A DNA stretch of 64,000 nucleotides from Gnetum montanum (GCA_015680685.1 MNCI01004374.1:437415-501414), one strand, 5' to 3'; counted from the stretch's first letter, positions 11,425 through 22,479 are shown. Numbers and translations: made by a program. Notes: a model not told the origin generated them from the sequence alone.

Positions 11425-12050
11425 TGTTATGCTAAGACCTGTCTTAATCGTCTTAGATATCGTTGGGGTTTTATGCTGTATAAACCCAATCGTGCCTAAT
11501 GTCCCTCCCCCGCAAACTCGGTTGCATGGGAGGGCCATATGGTTTCGAAAGGGCACGCTGGAGTTTCTGCAGTTTTTACTGTGTAACTATAGCATTATTA
11601 TATGGTCTAATTTGTCAAGAGATATTGCTGGTGCCATTTTGGAGCACCTATTAGTGGGTTCCGCACAGGGAATTTTGGCTTTCTTGACAGACGGAGCCAT
11701 CGATACTGGCCGTCCCCAAGACCGAGAACTTAGCTCCTGAGGTTTGAGGTGCTTAAGTTGGATCTAGGAGATGGCCTAGTTTAGTTGCTACCATGCATAC
11801 AACACTTTGTTCGTGGCCCGTCATGTCTCAACCTACTTCCAGAACCCACCACGCACAGTGTACTATTCAGGCGGGTAAGCGGTTTTGTTGGCTATATTGT
11901 CATTATATGTCTATTATCTGGGGTTTGTAAAGTGTAAGATAAGCTTATGTGGTATGGTATAGGTTTTTTATCCATGAGAAAAAGTTAGTAGGGGATGGTG
12001 ATACTTTGTCATGGACCGAAATGGCGATAAAGCTGTTTACCTCGACTAGC
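11425..12050 (+). pseudogene. Degenerate FCP1/SCP-type CTD phosphatase-like domain
   Basis: FCP1/SCP enzymes are HAD-fold phosphatases acting on the RNA polymerase II CTD. Family order is visible: the first strand LIVLDIVGVL in place of hhDLDxTL; then WFRKGTLEFLQFL followed by YSIIIWSNLSRDIAGAILEHLL, matching the RPxxxEFL...hhhhTxSxxxYAxxhhxxL block; then NTLFVARHVSTYF..P..TVYYSGG in place of the hhhhDxSP...hxPxNAh segment; then GDTLSWTEMAIKLF in place of SDTELxDLLPFF. The second catalytic Asp is Val and the later acidic pair is Ala-Arg, so a phosphatase reaction is unlikely. The assignment rests on motif order and needs a profile search. Confidence 0.6.
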
Positions 12051-12576
12051 AACGTACGCGCTGGTGTGATGGGGCAGATTGGCTTCGACATACATGAGTA
12101 CCCCACCCGTTATGCTGACGCTTTTGAGAATTGCTAGAATCTCGGGTGGCTACATGACGATTGGACCTTGGATCCGCCCCTTACCGTTGCGGACATGCAG
12201 AGGAAACTTCCTCCATTTCCTTTGCCATTTGGACCTGGTAAAACTGCTGCATATTCTATCGTTGCGTGATGTAATTGTGAATTGTGAATGTCGCGTAATA
12301 GTGTTTTTGTTTGACCTGTGTCTTACATTGTTCAGTTAGGGAATCTCGGGAGATTACCCTTACAATTTTCGGCCGCGAGGCAAATACCCTCCTCTTTCAC
12401 TACGGCGACATCAAGGATGCACAACGCTGGCTCGGCCATGCAGCGGCCCCAGTTGCGGTGGTCAGCAAGATACGAGAAGTGAGGCTAATGCATTTAGTTT
12501 TAACCACGACCCCTGACGTCCCCGCCAATGAAATGTTAACGCTGGTCAACTCCTTCAGCGAAAGGGCAGAGCGTTT

Positions 12577-12612
12577 TTGCACGTGCGTGCATCACGTGCG
12601 TGCATCACGTGC
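12577..12612 (+). repeat. 13-bp tandem repeat at a frameshift
   Basis: GTGCGTGCATCAC is repeated about 2.5 times. The reading frame of exon 4 changes across it from frame 2 to frame 0. A gain or loss of repeat units is the likely cause of the frameshift, since coding similarity to element B resumes at HHVRV. Confidence 0.6.
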
Positions 12613-13586
12613 GTGTAAATTTTGACAGTGATGCTCAGCTCTTTGTAGACCTTTTAGACATCCCCTCTGACGGCCTTCCCATAGAGGAAAAGGCAAAGAG
12701 GAGTCTCTCTTATCAGGAGTGGCTAGAGGAGTGGGTAGGGGTCAAGAAGGAGCCTAAAGGGATCCCTTGTGAAAGAATTCAACTAGAAATCGCCAAGACG
12801 ATTTATCCCCTTTTCCGGGCCCGGGCTTTCCCCAAAACACTCTCATAGGGGAGGTTCTTTTCCATAGAGTAGACCCATATTATGCAGGAGGTTATCAAAG
12901 AAGGGACCCAGTTCAACTGGGCAAGCTATTTTGTTGAGGGGCTACGCACTGAGATGATCAGGCTTCGCAAGAAGCTTGAGTCTCGTTTCAATGTGCATTA
13001 CGCCTTCTTCATAGCCTACCTTTGGCATTTTGCTGAATTCTTGGTTATCCAAAGGAATAGGGTCTGGGTGCAGCAAGACCAAGACCAACTCTCCAGACCT
13101 TGGATTACCCACATTTTCAGCACTACCTGTGGACAGGATCCCCCGGAAGGGATTGGTGAATCTCTGTCTATAACGACCAGGGATTTGGCGGTGTCTCGAA
13201 TGTGAGGCCCTGACAGCGTAGGCGGGGTGATGCCCACTTACACTGGTGATGCCTCATGAGGGAAACATTTGGCGACGGAAATTGTAGAACCTTCAGCTCG
13301 GCGTAAAAGGCTTCGTTTAACCGAGGCCTCTGCAGAGCCTGGTAGTGGCACAGGTCGAACCGTGGAAGTCAGAGTTCAGCGGAGTAAACCTCTGCCTGGT
13401 AAGTGTGGAAGAAATGTATTGAAAGTTGTATTATGCAATATTTATTTAGGATATTTTGAATTGTATTAAGTGTATTATGTGATATGGCCAAAGAAAGTTA
13501 TGGAGCAGCTGATCCCTGAAACAGGGGCAATGATATTAAGTCATGGGGAAGGGGCCCCAGTTTTAGAAGAAGAAGCCCCAACTATT

Positions 13587-13722
13587 AGGGTGAGCCACGC
13601 ACAGATTCTTGTGCATGAGGAGGTCCCAACTGTTGGGACAAGCGACGCACAAACTCTTGTGCATGAGGAGGCCCCAGCTGTTGGGACAAGCGACGCACAG
13701 ACTCTTGTGCGTGAAGAGAGGG
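13587..13722 (+). repeat. 48-bp in-frame minisatellite in exon 5
   Basis: Three copies (13587, 13635, 13683) of a 16-codon unit, consensus GTSDAQTLVHEEAPAV. The unit length keeps the frame, so it grew while the gene was coding. The third copy runs into EREEAEDVG. Confidence 0.85.
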
Positions 13723-15176
13723 AGGAGGCAGAAGATGTTGGTGGGCTCCCCACTGTTACTGGTAGAGGTAATGAGCGTGTTGGAAACTTTGAAGAGTTAT
13801 GTTAATAATTAGAGTTTCTAACTTGACAACGCTGCAGGAGAAGAGGATGCGTCCACGTCCGTCGCTGTGAGCAGAGCGTGGAGAGACTTTCCTAACAAGT
13901 TTGCCTTCATGGAAGGTGTTGTCAACGATATGATCGAGCGCCTCGAGCGCGTCGATCCTGAAGCTGGTACATTGTAGCTATAATAGGTTTATTTTATTAT
14001 ACAGTGGTAATGTTTCATATATATTGATAATGTTTGTTGTTAGGAGCTCGCCTTCGATGGGACCCAACGGAGCCCATTGACTTGGACACAGTGGCGCCTC
14101 CATCTGATGGGGCAGTCGTGCCATGCCACATTTATGAAGAGATGCATAAATGTGCGTTACGCTTGACTCGCTCCTTATGGGAGAGTAAGGGTGTAAACGA
14201 AAACCTCTGGAAAAGGGTACAGAGATTAGAGAAGAAGAATGAATCTCTGACCAAAGAGGTCGGAGACCTAAAGTCGCGATGCGAGTTCCTACAGGCGTGG
14301 GAAATGGATGATGAGGACTAGCATACCACTGTTATTGACTACTCTTGTTATTAGACTGCAATCAAGAATAGCGTGCAAACTAGTCGGGCATTGGTGGAGC
14401 AGCGGATGCAGATAGAGCTGTTAGCTCAGAAAAGCCAAGACTGGAGGGATTTCTGTGCAAGTGTGCAAGAATGGGGGCAGAAGAAAAAGGACCACAAGCA
14501 TTTGTATAAGTGAGAAAGTATCACTTACCGTCAGCATTACCGTGATTCTGCCGTCGAAGCTCAAAGCTTGTGAGTCTTCCTTGACGTCATTGGGGCATCC
14601 GAAGCCTTCAAGAAGTTTCAAGAGCAGGTGACTGTAAGTGTATCCCCGGAAAGGGAGGTGACTCTCCCTGGGGGCGAGACTACTGTCCCTACTTTCTTCC
14701 CTGACGCGCCTCGCTGGACTAGCATGGAGAAATGGAAGGTGAAGGCTGGAGTTGCTCTGGGAGATGGAGTGTGGTCTGACCTAACTGAGGATGAAATCAT
14801 GGAGCACCTATGGGCCGGCTTGGAAAAGCTTCCCTTTGCTGCGGAAGCAAGGCCATCGCGAGTAAGTTTGATCATGACTAAGTCCAAATTTTTCTGATTG
14901 TGTTGTCAAGTTTTGCTTTGCTAATATGTTTTCTGTATCTAGATACTAGAAGAGGATAGAGAAGGTGATCCAACTAAGGAGCAAGTACAAGAAGAGGGGC
15001 ATAGTGATGAAGAGCGTCCTCCTGTGGAGCCGGTGCTAGAGCAAGAACCTCATGAAGAGGAAATTCCTCATGAAGGAATACTTCCCAGAAGAGAAGGCCC
15101 ACTAGAGGATGATTTATTAGGTCTAGAGCCGGACTTGAGAGATACTGGTGACAGTGGCATCAGAGGAGATGCGTAA

Positions 15177-15822
15177 TTGTGGTTTACGCATGGTTTTATT
15201 GATTGGAGTCAACAATGGTTATGTGAATGATTGAAAGACTAGCTATAAGATCTTGTGACAATTTTAAATGTTATTTATTATTTTTTTTGTCTTTTGCATT
15301 TTTACCTGCAAAGTGTAAGCATAGTTGTTAACGATTTTGCTTAAGTCATGTTGCGACTGAATGGAATTGCTAGTTTAAGGCCATAGCGGGCTGTTACTAG
15401 TTTTAGGCCATTGCGGGCCACGGCTAGTTTTAGGCCATTGCGGGCCATGGCTAGTTTTAGGCCATTGCGGGCCACTTTGCGTAATATAGAGAGCGTAATC
15501 GATGGTAATGTATATTTTTGTGTAATTGGACTAAAGTGATCAAAATGCGTAAATAGCGTACATAAGAGAAATGCAATGGCGTAAGGAATGGCAACCGTAA
15601 ACATTGAAAATTTCTATAGCGTAAATATGTATTGGATGAAAATGGACTGCTAAGTGTAAATAGCGATAATAGGTAAAAACATAATAATGCACATAAATGC
15701 CATTCAGTTCAATCGCTAATTCGCAATTGTTTCTTAATGGCCTTTACGTTCAGTGTTGCGTAAGGGTGGAGAGATTTACAGTCTGACTCCTCCATGCCAC
15801 CATCCTAAAATGGTAGGTTGGC
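15177..15822. other. Spacer between antisense gene and protease, with repeat
   Basis: No gene is seen. It contains the four-copy 27-bp repeat at 15365-15475 and scattered GCGTAA words like those in the LTR. It is the 3' flank of the + strand gene and, on the - strand, the start of the protease-RT gap. Confidence 0.5.
15365..15475. repeat. 27-bp tandem repeat
   Basis: Four copies of CTAGTTTTAGGCCATTGCGG plus a short GCC tail. The word is related to the array after integrase (6545-7045). It is found at the matching place in element B (62470-62720). Confidence 0.85.
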
Positions 15823-16503
15823 CTAGGCTAGACTGTCATCGTTGATTTCGGTTTGTTGAGGGATTTGGAGATGGGTCTGACCATCTGATGTTTCTATCTC
15901 TGAACCCCGTTCTTCTTCAATATTGTTGACAGTCCTGGGGGTGATTTCATCACCACGTATTACAACCTCCCCTCCTGCATAGGGTAGGTGTATTTCTTGA
16001 TGTATCGGTGATGAAACTGCCCTCAGCTGGGCTAACCAGGACCTCCCTAAGATCAAGTTGAACCCATGCATCTCCTCGATGACTAGGAATGTGGCATCCG
16101 TTGGGAATTGATTCCCTGCCACAAACTCGATACGCACCGTCCCATTGACCTGAACCCTTGCTCCATTGAACGACTTTACGCATGTTGTCATTGTGGGAAT
16201 GATTTGGTCGACCAGACCCAACCTATCCTCGATGGGATAAGGAATGACATTTGTAGCAGCACCGTCGTCTACGTGTACCCTCCAGATCAGGTACTGATAG
16301 ACCCTAATGGTTATGAACATGGGTTTAGTTGTCACCTGACCTTTCTCAGGATCATCTTTGATGGACTCGTCATGAAAGGTTAGCGAGGTGGACTTAGGTT
16401 GCGCAGCTTCGGACAGAGACATGACAGCGTGTATCACTTCTTCGTCCACAGGTATGGATGTCAGCATGCGGACCATAGCCTCACGATGTTCTTGGGATGT
16501 CAT
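15823..16503 (-). pseudogene. Element A protease
   Basis: This is the aspartic protease that matures the polyprotein. The active-site region reads VHVDDGAATNVIP where retroelement proteases carry D(S/T)G. The flap and dimer part reads FNLILGRSWLAQLRAVSSPIHQ, close to the LGRPWI...SSLHQ form typical of Ogre/Tat proteases. The frame is open from 16503 to the stop at 15823, so this domain is nearly intact. Gag lies upstream. The RT lies 5 kb downstream across the putative intron. Confidence 0.8.
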
Positions 16504-16983
16504 GAGCAGGTCATAGAGGCTCAGCGTTGTATTTTTTTGCTTCAGAGCCCGTTTGACCTACGTAAACGTGTCAAGGAGATTCCTCTCTTGGCTAGGTTGT
16601 TTATTCCCCTTGTCTTCTTCCATTCGTCCCAAGAGACGAATCTCCCGAGGTGGAATGATGGTAGTCAGGTGGTTGTTCTTTTTCTCGCCAAGAGGAGGTG
16701 GCTGCGTTTCTGCACCTTTATCTTGTCTCTGAGGTACAGGGGAAGGCACAGAGGCCAGGGGCCTAGGCTTAGGGAATCCGAGCATAAAGTGGTATTTTGT
16801 AGCATTAACAGATGTATCCTCTCCCTTTTGTTTGTCAGGTGATGGTTGGCGGTTTTGGTTAGAGGCCTGCCCCTGCGTGGGAGGAGTATCCGATGGTTTT
16901 GGCGCCCTAAGAATGAAAGGTGCCCTAGGCGTGGGCGTGGACGAGGCCGCGGCTTTATTATTACTACATGGCTAAGTGACATT

Positions 16984-19197
16984 CTAAGAAGGTGCCCAAA
17001 TGATGAAGGGTGGCCTTGAGACACCACTAGCTGTCGATGAAAGGTTTGCCCCCCTTGGTGAGCTAGTAGGTACATGCAAAACAAAAGGTTGTTTGGGTGG
17101 TACTTTCCTCTCATTGTCCGTACTCACTACATTGATTGTATAGGGTGTGTTGTTTGCATTCAACGGATCCTTATACACGTGTAATGCTTGGTTTTCCGGA
17201 TGTGTCGGACTACTGCCGTCTAGTTTTAAATGACCATCGTCGATCATGTGTTGAATGTCGTCCTTCAATGCCCAACAGTAATCTGTGTCGTGACCACACA
17301 ACTGGTGGTAGTCACAGAAATGGTCTAGCCTGAAAGATTTCGGAACTGGTGGTTCGTTAGGTAAGGCTAAAGAAGGATTCTTCAGCAATTCACAATGACG
17401 TCTGTGACGCTTCAGAGCTTCTTTGGATACCCTTTTTGGTTGAATGTATCCTGCCCCTAACAATTGTTTCAAGAGTTCTGAGTGTTTTACAGGCAGGGCT
17501 GTATACTTTGAGTGATCTTTACGCTCAAAGTTTGGTTTTGGCTAGGGGGCCCTTCAGGGGTAGCTGTGTCTTGGCTGGTGCTGCCCGCACTGACCATGGT
17601 CTCAGGAGGCGTCGTAGGTTCCTTCTTATTCTTGTTCTTTGTGCCCTCAGCCAACGCAGCTACTGTCGTTGTCATCGCTTTACGTTTGTCCTTGCCTTTG
17701 TTTTGAGCGTTCTTGTAGGCGACATACGCCAGGTCTTTGCTGGCCTCCGCAGCATCTTGAATGCTTTTAGTTTGAGTGAAGGCCTGATGTAAGGAGTTAG
17801 GGGAAAGATAATACAGCTTTGACTTAATAAAGTCATTGACTGCTCCTTTGAAGATGGCCAGTAAGTGTGGCTCTGCAATTGGCTCACGGATTTCATTCAA
17901 AGAAGCACTCCAGTGCTGTATGAACTTCTAGACTAGTTCGAGAGGGTCTTGTTTCACTCCCATGAGTTGATCTAATGTGACTTCCGGCTTTAATTTGTAT
18001 TTAAAGCAGGTCACGAATTGTGTCAGAAGCTCTTCCAAGGTTGAAATGGAAGAGCGAGGGAGGNAAGTAAAAAGGCTTGATCCAAACTTGTTGATGGAGG
18101 TGTCTGTGCAGGAGGAGCAGGGGGATGACCTGGAAAAGCTGTCCCAGGCAATGGAAATGGTGGGATGGTTTGGCTGGTAGATGGTGGGGCGGGGATCCCT
18201 GCAGGCAAGGGGGCCTGTGAGGCCCACCACCCATTGGTTTGAGATGAGAGGTTAGCTGCTGTCTGCTGCGCGGGATAAGGATAGGGATATTGTGGGACCA
18301 TCTACAGAATATGTGTTGCGGGTGAAACCGAGGGTTGCATACCATATACCGCAGACTGGTTATGTTGTGCCGCGGGGATGGTCCACTGACTCGCGGCAGG
18401 CTATTGGATGGATGTCTGTGGCTGAACGACGACGGTGATTTGTTGGGTTGGGGGGGGGGCGGAAGCGATAAATTCTGCACCGGGTGAGTTGTGGATATGG
18501 TGTGGGGTTGGATTTGAGGGATGAAATGGGGCGCGGTGGATACTGGAACCACCGATGGAATGCTAAGCATGCGTGGTGATGAGACTGCCCCCATGTTATT
18601 TTGGGGTATTTGCACTTGCAGCCCAGATGGCTGCGCAGTGGCTTACGGGACGACGGAAATGTGGGTTTGTGTGGTCATGGCAGTATTAAGAGAGGCGGCT
18701 TCTCCATTGTAAGGGAAAAGGGGATTTATGTACATATGGGGGCTTAGAGTATGGTATAAATGTTCAGATTGGGCCGCAAATTCATCATCCTCTTCCTCCC
18801 CATTCTGGGGCTCCAGCATAGCCCGTGTAGCCTGGCTCTTAGCCATGACCAACTACGTTATAATTTCATGATAATTTTTTGTTAAAGGAATGATGTCATA
18901 GGTTGTTGGGGTAAAATCCTGACCCCCTCAATGGATCATCTCGAAATTTTGTTTCGCCTCGATTTCGGCTCGGCTAAGGGCAAGCTTCGCCTGGATCTTG
19001 ACGCAAATGAAGTTGTATTCCTCATGGGTCACGATAGTAAATACTGGGTCTTTGCCCTGCAGTCTCAATGACCAACGTGATGGTCCCTGAGGTCCTACTA
19101 CACCAGAAGATGGTCTGGTGACAGCGATAGGGTTCACAGATGTGGCACCCAAATCAGCAACGACCATGGCAGTTGTGGTTGTGTAAAATGAATCCAT
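16984..19197 (-). pseudogene. Element A gag
   Basis: It begins MDSFYTTTTAMVVADLG at 19197, about 240 bp after the primer site. A Pro-rich middle (18615-18050) leads into the capsid block FVTCFKYKLKPEVTLDQLMG...QDPLELV (about 18020-17930). Near 17350 there is a zinc-knuckle variant, FCDYHQLCGHDTDYCWALK, whose C-x2-H-x4-GH-x4-C order is the usual end of Tat gag. Several stops and an N at 18064 break the frame into 19197-18928, 18852-18643, 18615-18001, 17900-17487 and 17472-16984. The product was the capsid polyprotein. Confidence 0.8.
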
Positions 19198-19430
19198 TGG
19201 TCAAGTAGGTTAATCGACAATAAACAACTGGATCTAAAAGAAAAAATGATGAACAAAGAAGATCGCGGTTAGGCTTTCTACCCTGTAGGATCCCAAAGGA
19301 ATTGTTAAAGTAACCGATCTACACCACACAAGTTTTCGTAAACTTCCCTAGAGGTATTACGTCTACGTTTCAGAGATGCGGGTACAGATCGCTTATAGGG
19401 CTACCCGTAAAAATACGAATCGAAACCAAG

Positions 19431-19448
19431 GCCCTCCTTCTAGCACCA
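19431..19448 (-). promoter_or_regulatory. Primer-binding site of element A
   Basis: The - strand reads TGGTGCTAGAAGGAGGGC, six bases after the end of the 5' LTR. The position and the TGG start fit a primer site. I do not assign the tRNA. Confidence 0.65.
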
Positions 19449-19454
19449 GAAAAC

Positions 19455-21022
19455 TGTAACGACGGAAAATGTTGGCAGCTGGAATACCAAACAAAGTCCG
19501 TGTATACAGTCTTAACCACGGATCCATGCGAGGGCTGTGCTGGAGAAAATGAATCCGCAGTGCCCTGAACAGTCTTGTCGATCAGACAGGGACTTACTAA
19601 ATCAGTAAACCGATGGAGATTATGAATATTTTGTGGAACGATTTGATTCGACGAGTCGCGAAATGAGAGAAAAACGATGTAGATAAATTGTAATAATGAT
19701 AACATTAACACAATAAAAGGAATTAGACACGAGAGAAATGCGTGATTTCAAGATCTATGCTTTGACCCGAAAAAATGAGTATTGTGTATACCAAGTTACA
19801 CTGGGGAGACCCCGACTATCTTGTGTGAAACAAACACAAAATAACAAGGAAATTGTCTAAGCAGAAGTACAGAATGGAGTTCGATCTACCTCGTAGGCCA
19901 GAGATGGGATGCAAGGAAGGTCAAGTTCTGACGTCTATCGATCAACTGATTCTGATCAATAGAGCTCGCAAGCCACACCAGATGATCTCTCGATCTCTGA
20001 TCTGCTCCTTTTGCCTTGGGTAGTCTCTGCTCGGAACTGCCAATGATCACCAATGGAGAAAGTTGTGTCTTTGCCAAAGGGCCAATCGCTTCTGCTGCCA
20101 ATGCTCAAGCAAAATGTCTCTTGTCTCTGTTAAAAGATAGTGCTACCAAAAGATTGCCGAAATGCTGCCTTCTTTTTTTTATCTGTCTCTCTGTCTATCT
20201 CTTAGTGTGTCTCTTTTTGCCAACTGAGGTATTTATAAGTTTGACAACATGTGGAGAAGGCATGGCTGTGATGACACGTGTTTCAAACCTTTCGGAAGAT
20301 CGTTGACTTGACCCTCCTTGTGTTGAAATTCATGATTACGCACAATACGCTCATCTGCGTATTGTGCGTATGAATAACAAATGTGCATTGGGCATGTCTC
20401 GGCTGACTTTGGGCTACATTACGCTCGTTTGCGTTGCGTCGCGTGTAAGAGCGTAAAAAAGCATGAAAATAATGGACTCAAGTTGTTTTACACTCGTTCA
20501 CGCCACCGAGCGTAGTAAAGCGTAAACAATGATTAACTTGACGATGGATTACGCTGACATACGCTGCGTTGTGTAACGAGCGTAAGGTGATCAATCTGTA
20601 CAAAAGAGAAAAGAGTTGATCTGTTGCGCTTCCTTTGGATTCTCTTTGACATTTTCGAAGCTCATTACGCTGCCTTGCGTAACAGAGCGTAAATCTGCTC
20701 TTAGACAAAAGACTTAGCAGAATACATGAGAGATCGCATATTACGCTACTTAGGCCTTAAGCTTCGCCAGATCTGCTGAAGTAAACCATCTTCTAATATC
20801 AGACTATGTTATGCTAAGCGTCATTACGCTATGTTGCGTACTATAGCGTAAAGATGGAAAACATAGTAAGATAGGAAATCTGCAAAAGGAAATCGAAGTC
20901 TTGATGCCGCGCGCCTCTTTGCCTTGCCTTGCCTTGTTCGCCTTTCTGGAATTCTGTCATGTACTTTTTTCTGAATCGCGAATCTTCGCGTGAGGCTGAC
21001 TCACAATTTTCACGGTGTTTCA
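19455..21022 (-). repeat. Element A right LTR (5' LTR of the element)
   Basis: 1,568 bp, TGTAACGACGG to GGTGTTTCA on the + strand, with TATA box CTTATAAATA on the - strand at 20239-20230. It is followed by the CTCAT TSD at 21023-21027. Upstream U3 carries the TTACGC/GCGTAA dyads. Confidence 0.93.
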
Positions 21023-21600
21023 CTCATCAAGAAAGCTAAAAGTTGGTATCGATCCTTGGAGCCAGAATCTATCTGCAGATGGAGTACCATGTTGGAGCTA
21101 TTCAATGAAAAATATCAAACATACTCTAGAGTGTATAATATGAGGAGGTAGATCCAAGGATGGAAGTAAGAAACACATGAACCCTTGGATGCTGCTATGG
21201 GTAGATATTATTCACTCTTACACCAATGCCCTTGCCATGATTATTCTTAGAGGAAACAACTTTGTCACATCATAGATGGGATTAATGTAGAAACTAGAAG
21301 AACTGTTGGGGTGTATGCCCAAGGGAGACTATCTAAACTAAGAGCTCATTAGATCCAAAGGTTGATGGAGTAGGTAGAAAAAGAAGAAGATGAATTGCAA
21401 AAATGGAAAAGTGTGAAAGAATAAAATAGGGACCCTTCCATTAAGAAAAGGGAGGTCCAATTTTGTGATGAAGAGGAGTCATCACTCGATGAAGTGGTGA
21501 ACAGAAAAAACCTTGCCCATTGAAAAAGCTAGTTATGATATTTTGACAAAGGTTGATAAAGTATGGGACTCTTTAGATGAAAAATTCCAAGCTACTATGA
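21023..21600 (+). pseudogene. Element C gag, 3' part
   Basis: This continues the gag broken at 3812: AKSWYRSLEPESICRWSTML, then FNEKYQTYSR, then EPLDAAMGRYYSLLHQCP, the Retrotrans_gag core. It closely matches element D gag (34711-35150, - strand). In-frame stops occur at about 21148, 21168 and 21250. A weak Cys/His cluster (about 21745-21785, GCDIF..EHPKGCC) follows, also present in D. Confidence 0.8.
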
Positions 21601-22479
21601 ATATTTCTAAAGAGTCCAAAGAGCAAAATAGTAATCATAACCATAGGAGGAAAAAATAAGTTGAATGTGCCTACCAAAGAAGTAAGGGGAAAGTTGCTAC
21701 TGTAGAGGAAGTTGTGGAGATAAAGTCCAAAGATGATGCTGGTTGTGACATTTTTCAATAAGAACATCCAAAGGGATGTTGCCTTGTGGTGTCACACTTA
21801 CAAGAGTCTAGGGTGTATGCATTGAATCCTCGACTAGCACATAGGTAAGCACCCAGATGATTGTCTCATTCTCAAGGAAATCCAAGAGAGTTCCATCAAC
21901 AACAATAAGCTTACTACCCAAGTGAAGCTCGACCACAACCATATGAACAATACTAGTAGTGGCACCAACCATAATCATGGGGAATGTTGCCACCAAGGTA
22001 GTAGTATCCTTACAGGAAACTAGTTCCATATAGGTACTATATTTAGCAACCCATCTCTCCAAGAAGTTTTGTAAGCCACACCTCATTTTAGCATCACTAT
22101 TACCCTCCAAAGTACCACTAAACACATTCACCATCCACTCAGGGGGAGAACCCATATCCATATCATCCTCTGTATTCATCTGCACATGTCCCTTCACCCT
22201 CTACTTAGTTACCTCCTGCTCTATCCATGCAAGGCTAAATCCCTCCACAACCATAGCAACGAAATGCCACAAGGGCTATACATTCACATCTAGCCTTCTA
22301 GCTATGTCATTCAAATAATTGATCTAAGAAATGACCTTTTTCTGATCCAATAGTCCTCCTAAACCCTCACAACCTCATGTGGCTAGCCACCTTGCATCTC
22401 CAACACCCTCATCCTCTACATCCAACACCTTTGAGTGTCCTTCAAACCAAGTGCTAGCTCAAATCTACACTACGATGCT

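Larger units (their letters stand above)
11034..15176 (+). pseudogene. Antisense spliced accessory gene of element A, FCP1-like
   Basis: Eight exons fit GT-AG introns with matching phases: 11034-11152, 11425-11874, 11963-12237, 12336-13398, 13498-13761, 13838-13966, 14044-14861 and 14943-15176, about 1,117 codons. Exon 1 starts MTPKVKRKNVKLAKIDEV. Exons 2-3 resemble an FCP1/SCP phosphatase domain. Exon 4 holds an unrecognised domain (SYQEWLEEWVG; TQFNWASYF). Exon 5 has three 16-codon repeats. Exons 6-7 are helical, likely coiled coil (RVQRLEKKNESL). Exon 8 is a Glu-rich acidic tail ending at TAA 15174. In-frame stops (11738, 11765, 11777, 12135, 12846, 12870, 13203 and four in exon 7) and a frameshift near 12600 show decay. 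A homologue occurs in element B. It is antisense to gag-pol. Confidence 0.75.
10556..15822 (-). other. Putative intron between protease and RT of element A
   Basis: On the - strand, 5.2 kb without gag-pol coding separates the protease stop (15823) from the RT frame. A TTTTGCAG acceptor sits at its downstream end. Ogre-type Tat elements splice an intron at exactly this junction. The donor could not be fixed; a GTAAAT at about 15770 is a candidate. The interval hosts the antisense gene and a tandem repeat. Confidence 0.45.
3813..21022 (-). mobile_element. Element A: complete 17.2-kb Tat-lineage Ty3/gypsy retrotransposon
   Basis: Two LTRs (3813-5395 and 19455-21022), a perfect 5-bp TSD, a primer site at 19431-19448 and a polypurine tract at about 5396-5412 define a full-length element read on the - strand. 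Domains run gag (19197 down), protease, a 5-kb gap holding an antisense gene, RT, RNase H, a second archaeal-type RNase H, then integrase. Dual RNase H is the hallmark of the Tat lineage (Tat, Ogre, Retrosat). Ogre elements are known for large size and an intron between protease and RT, and this layout agrees. All coding domains now contain breaks, so it is not autonomous. Confidence 0.9.
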
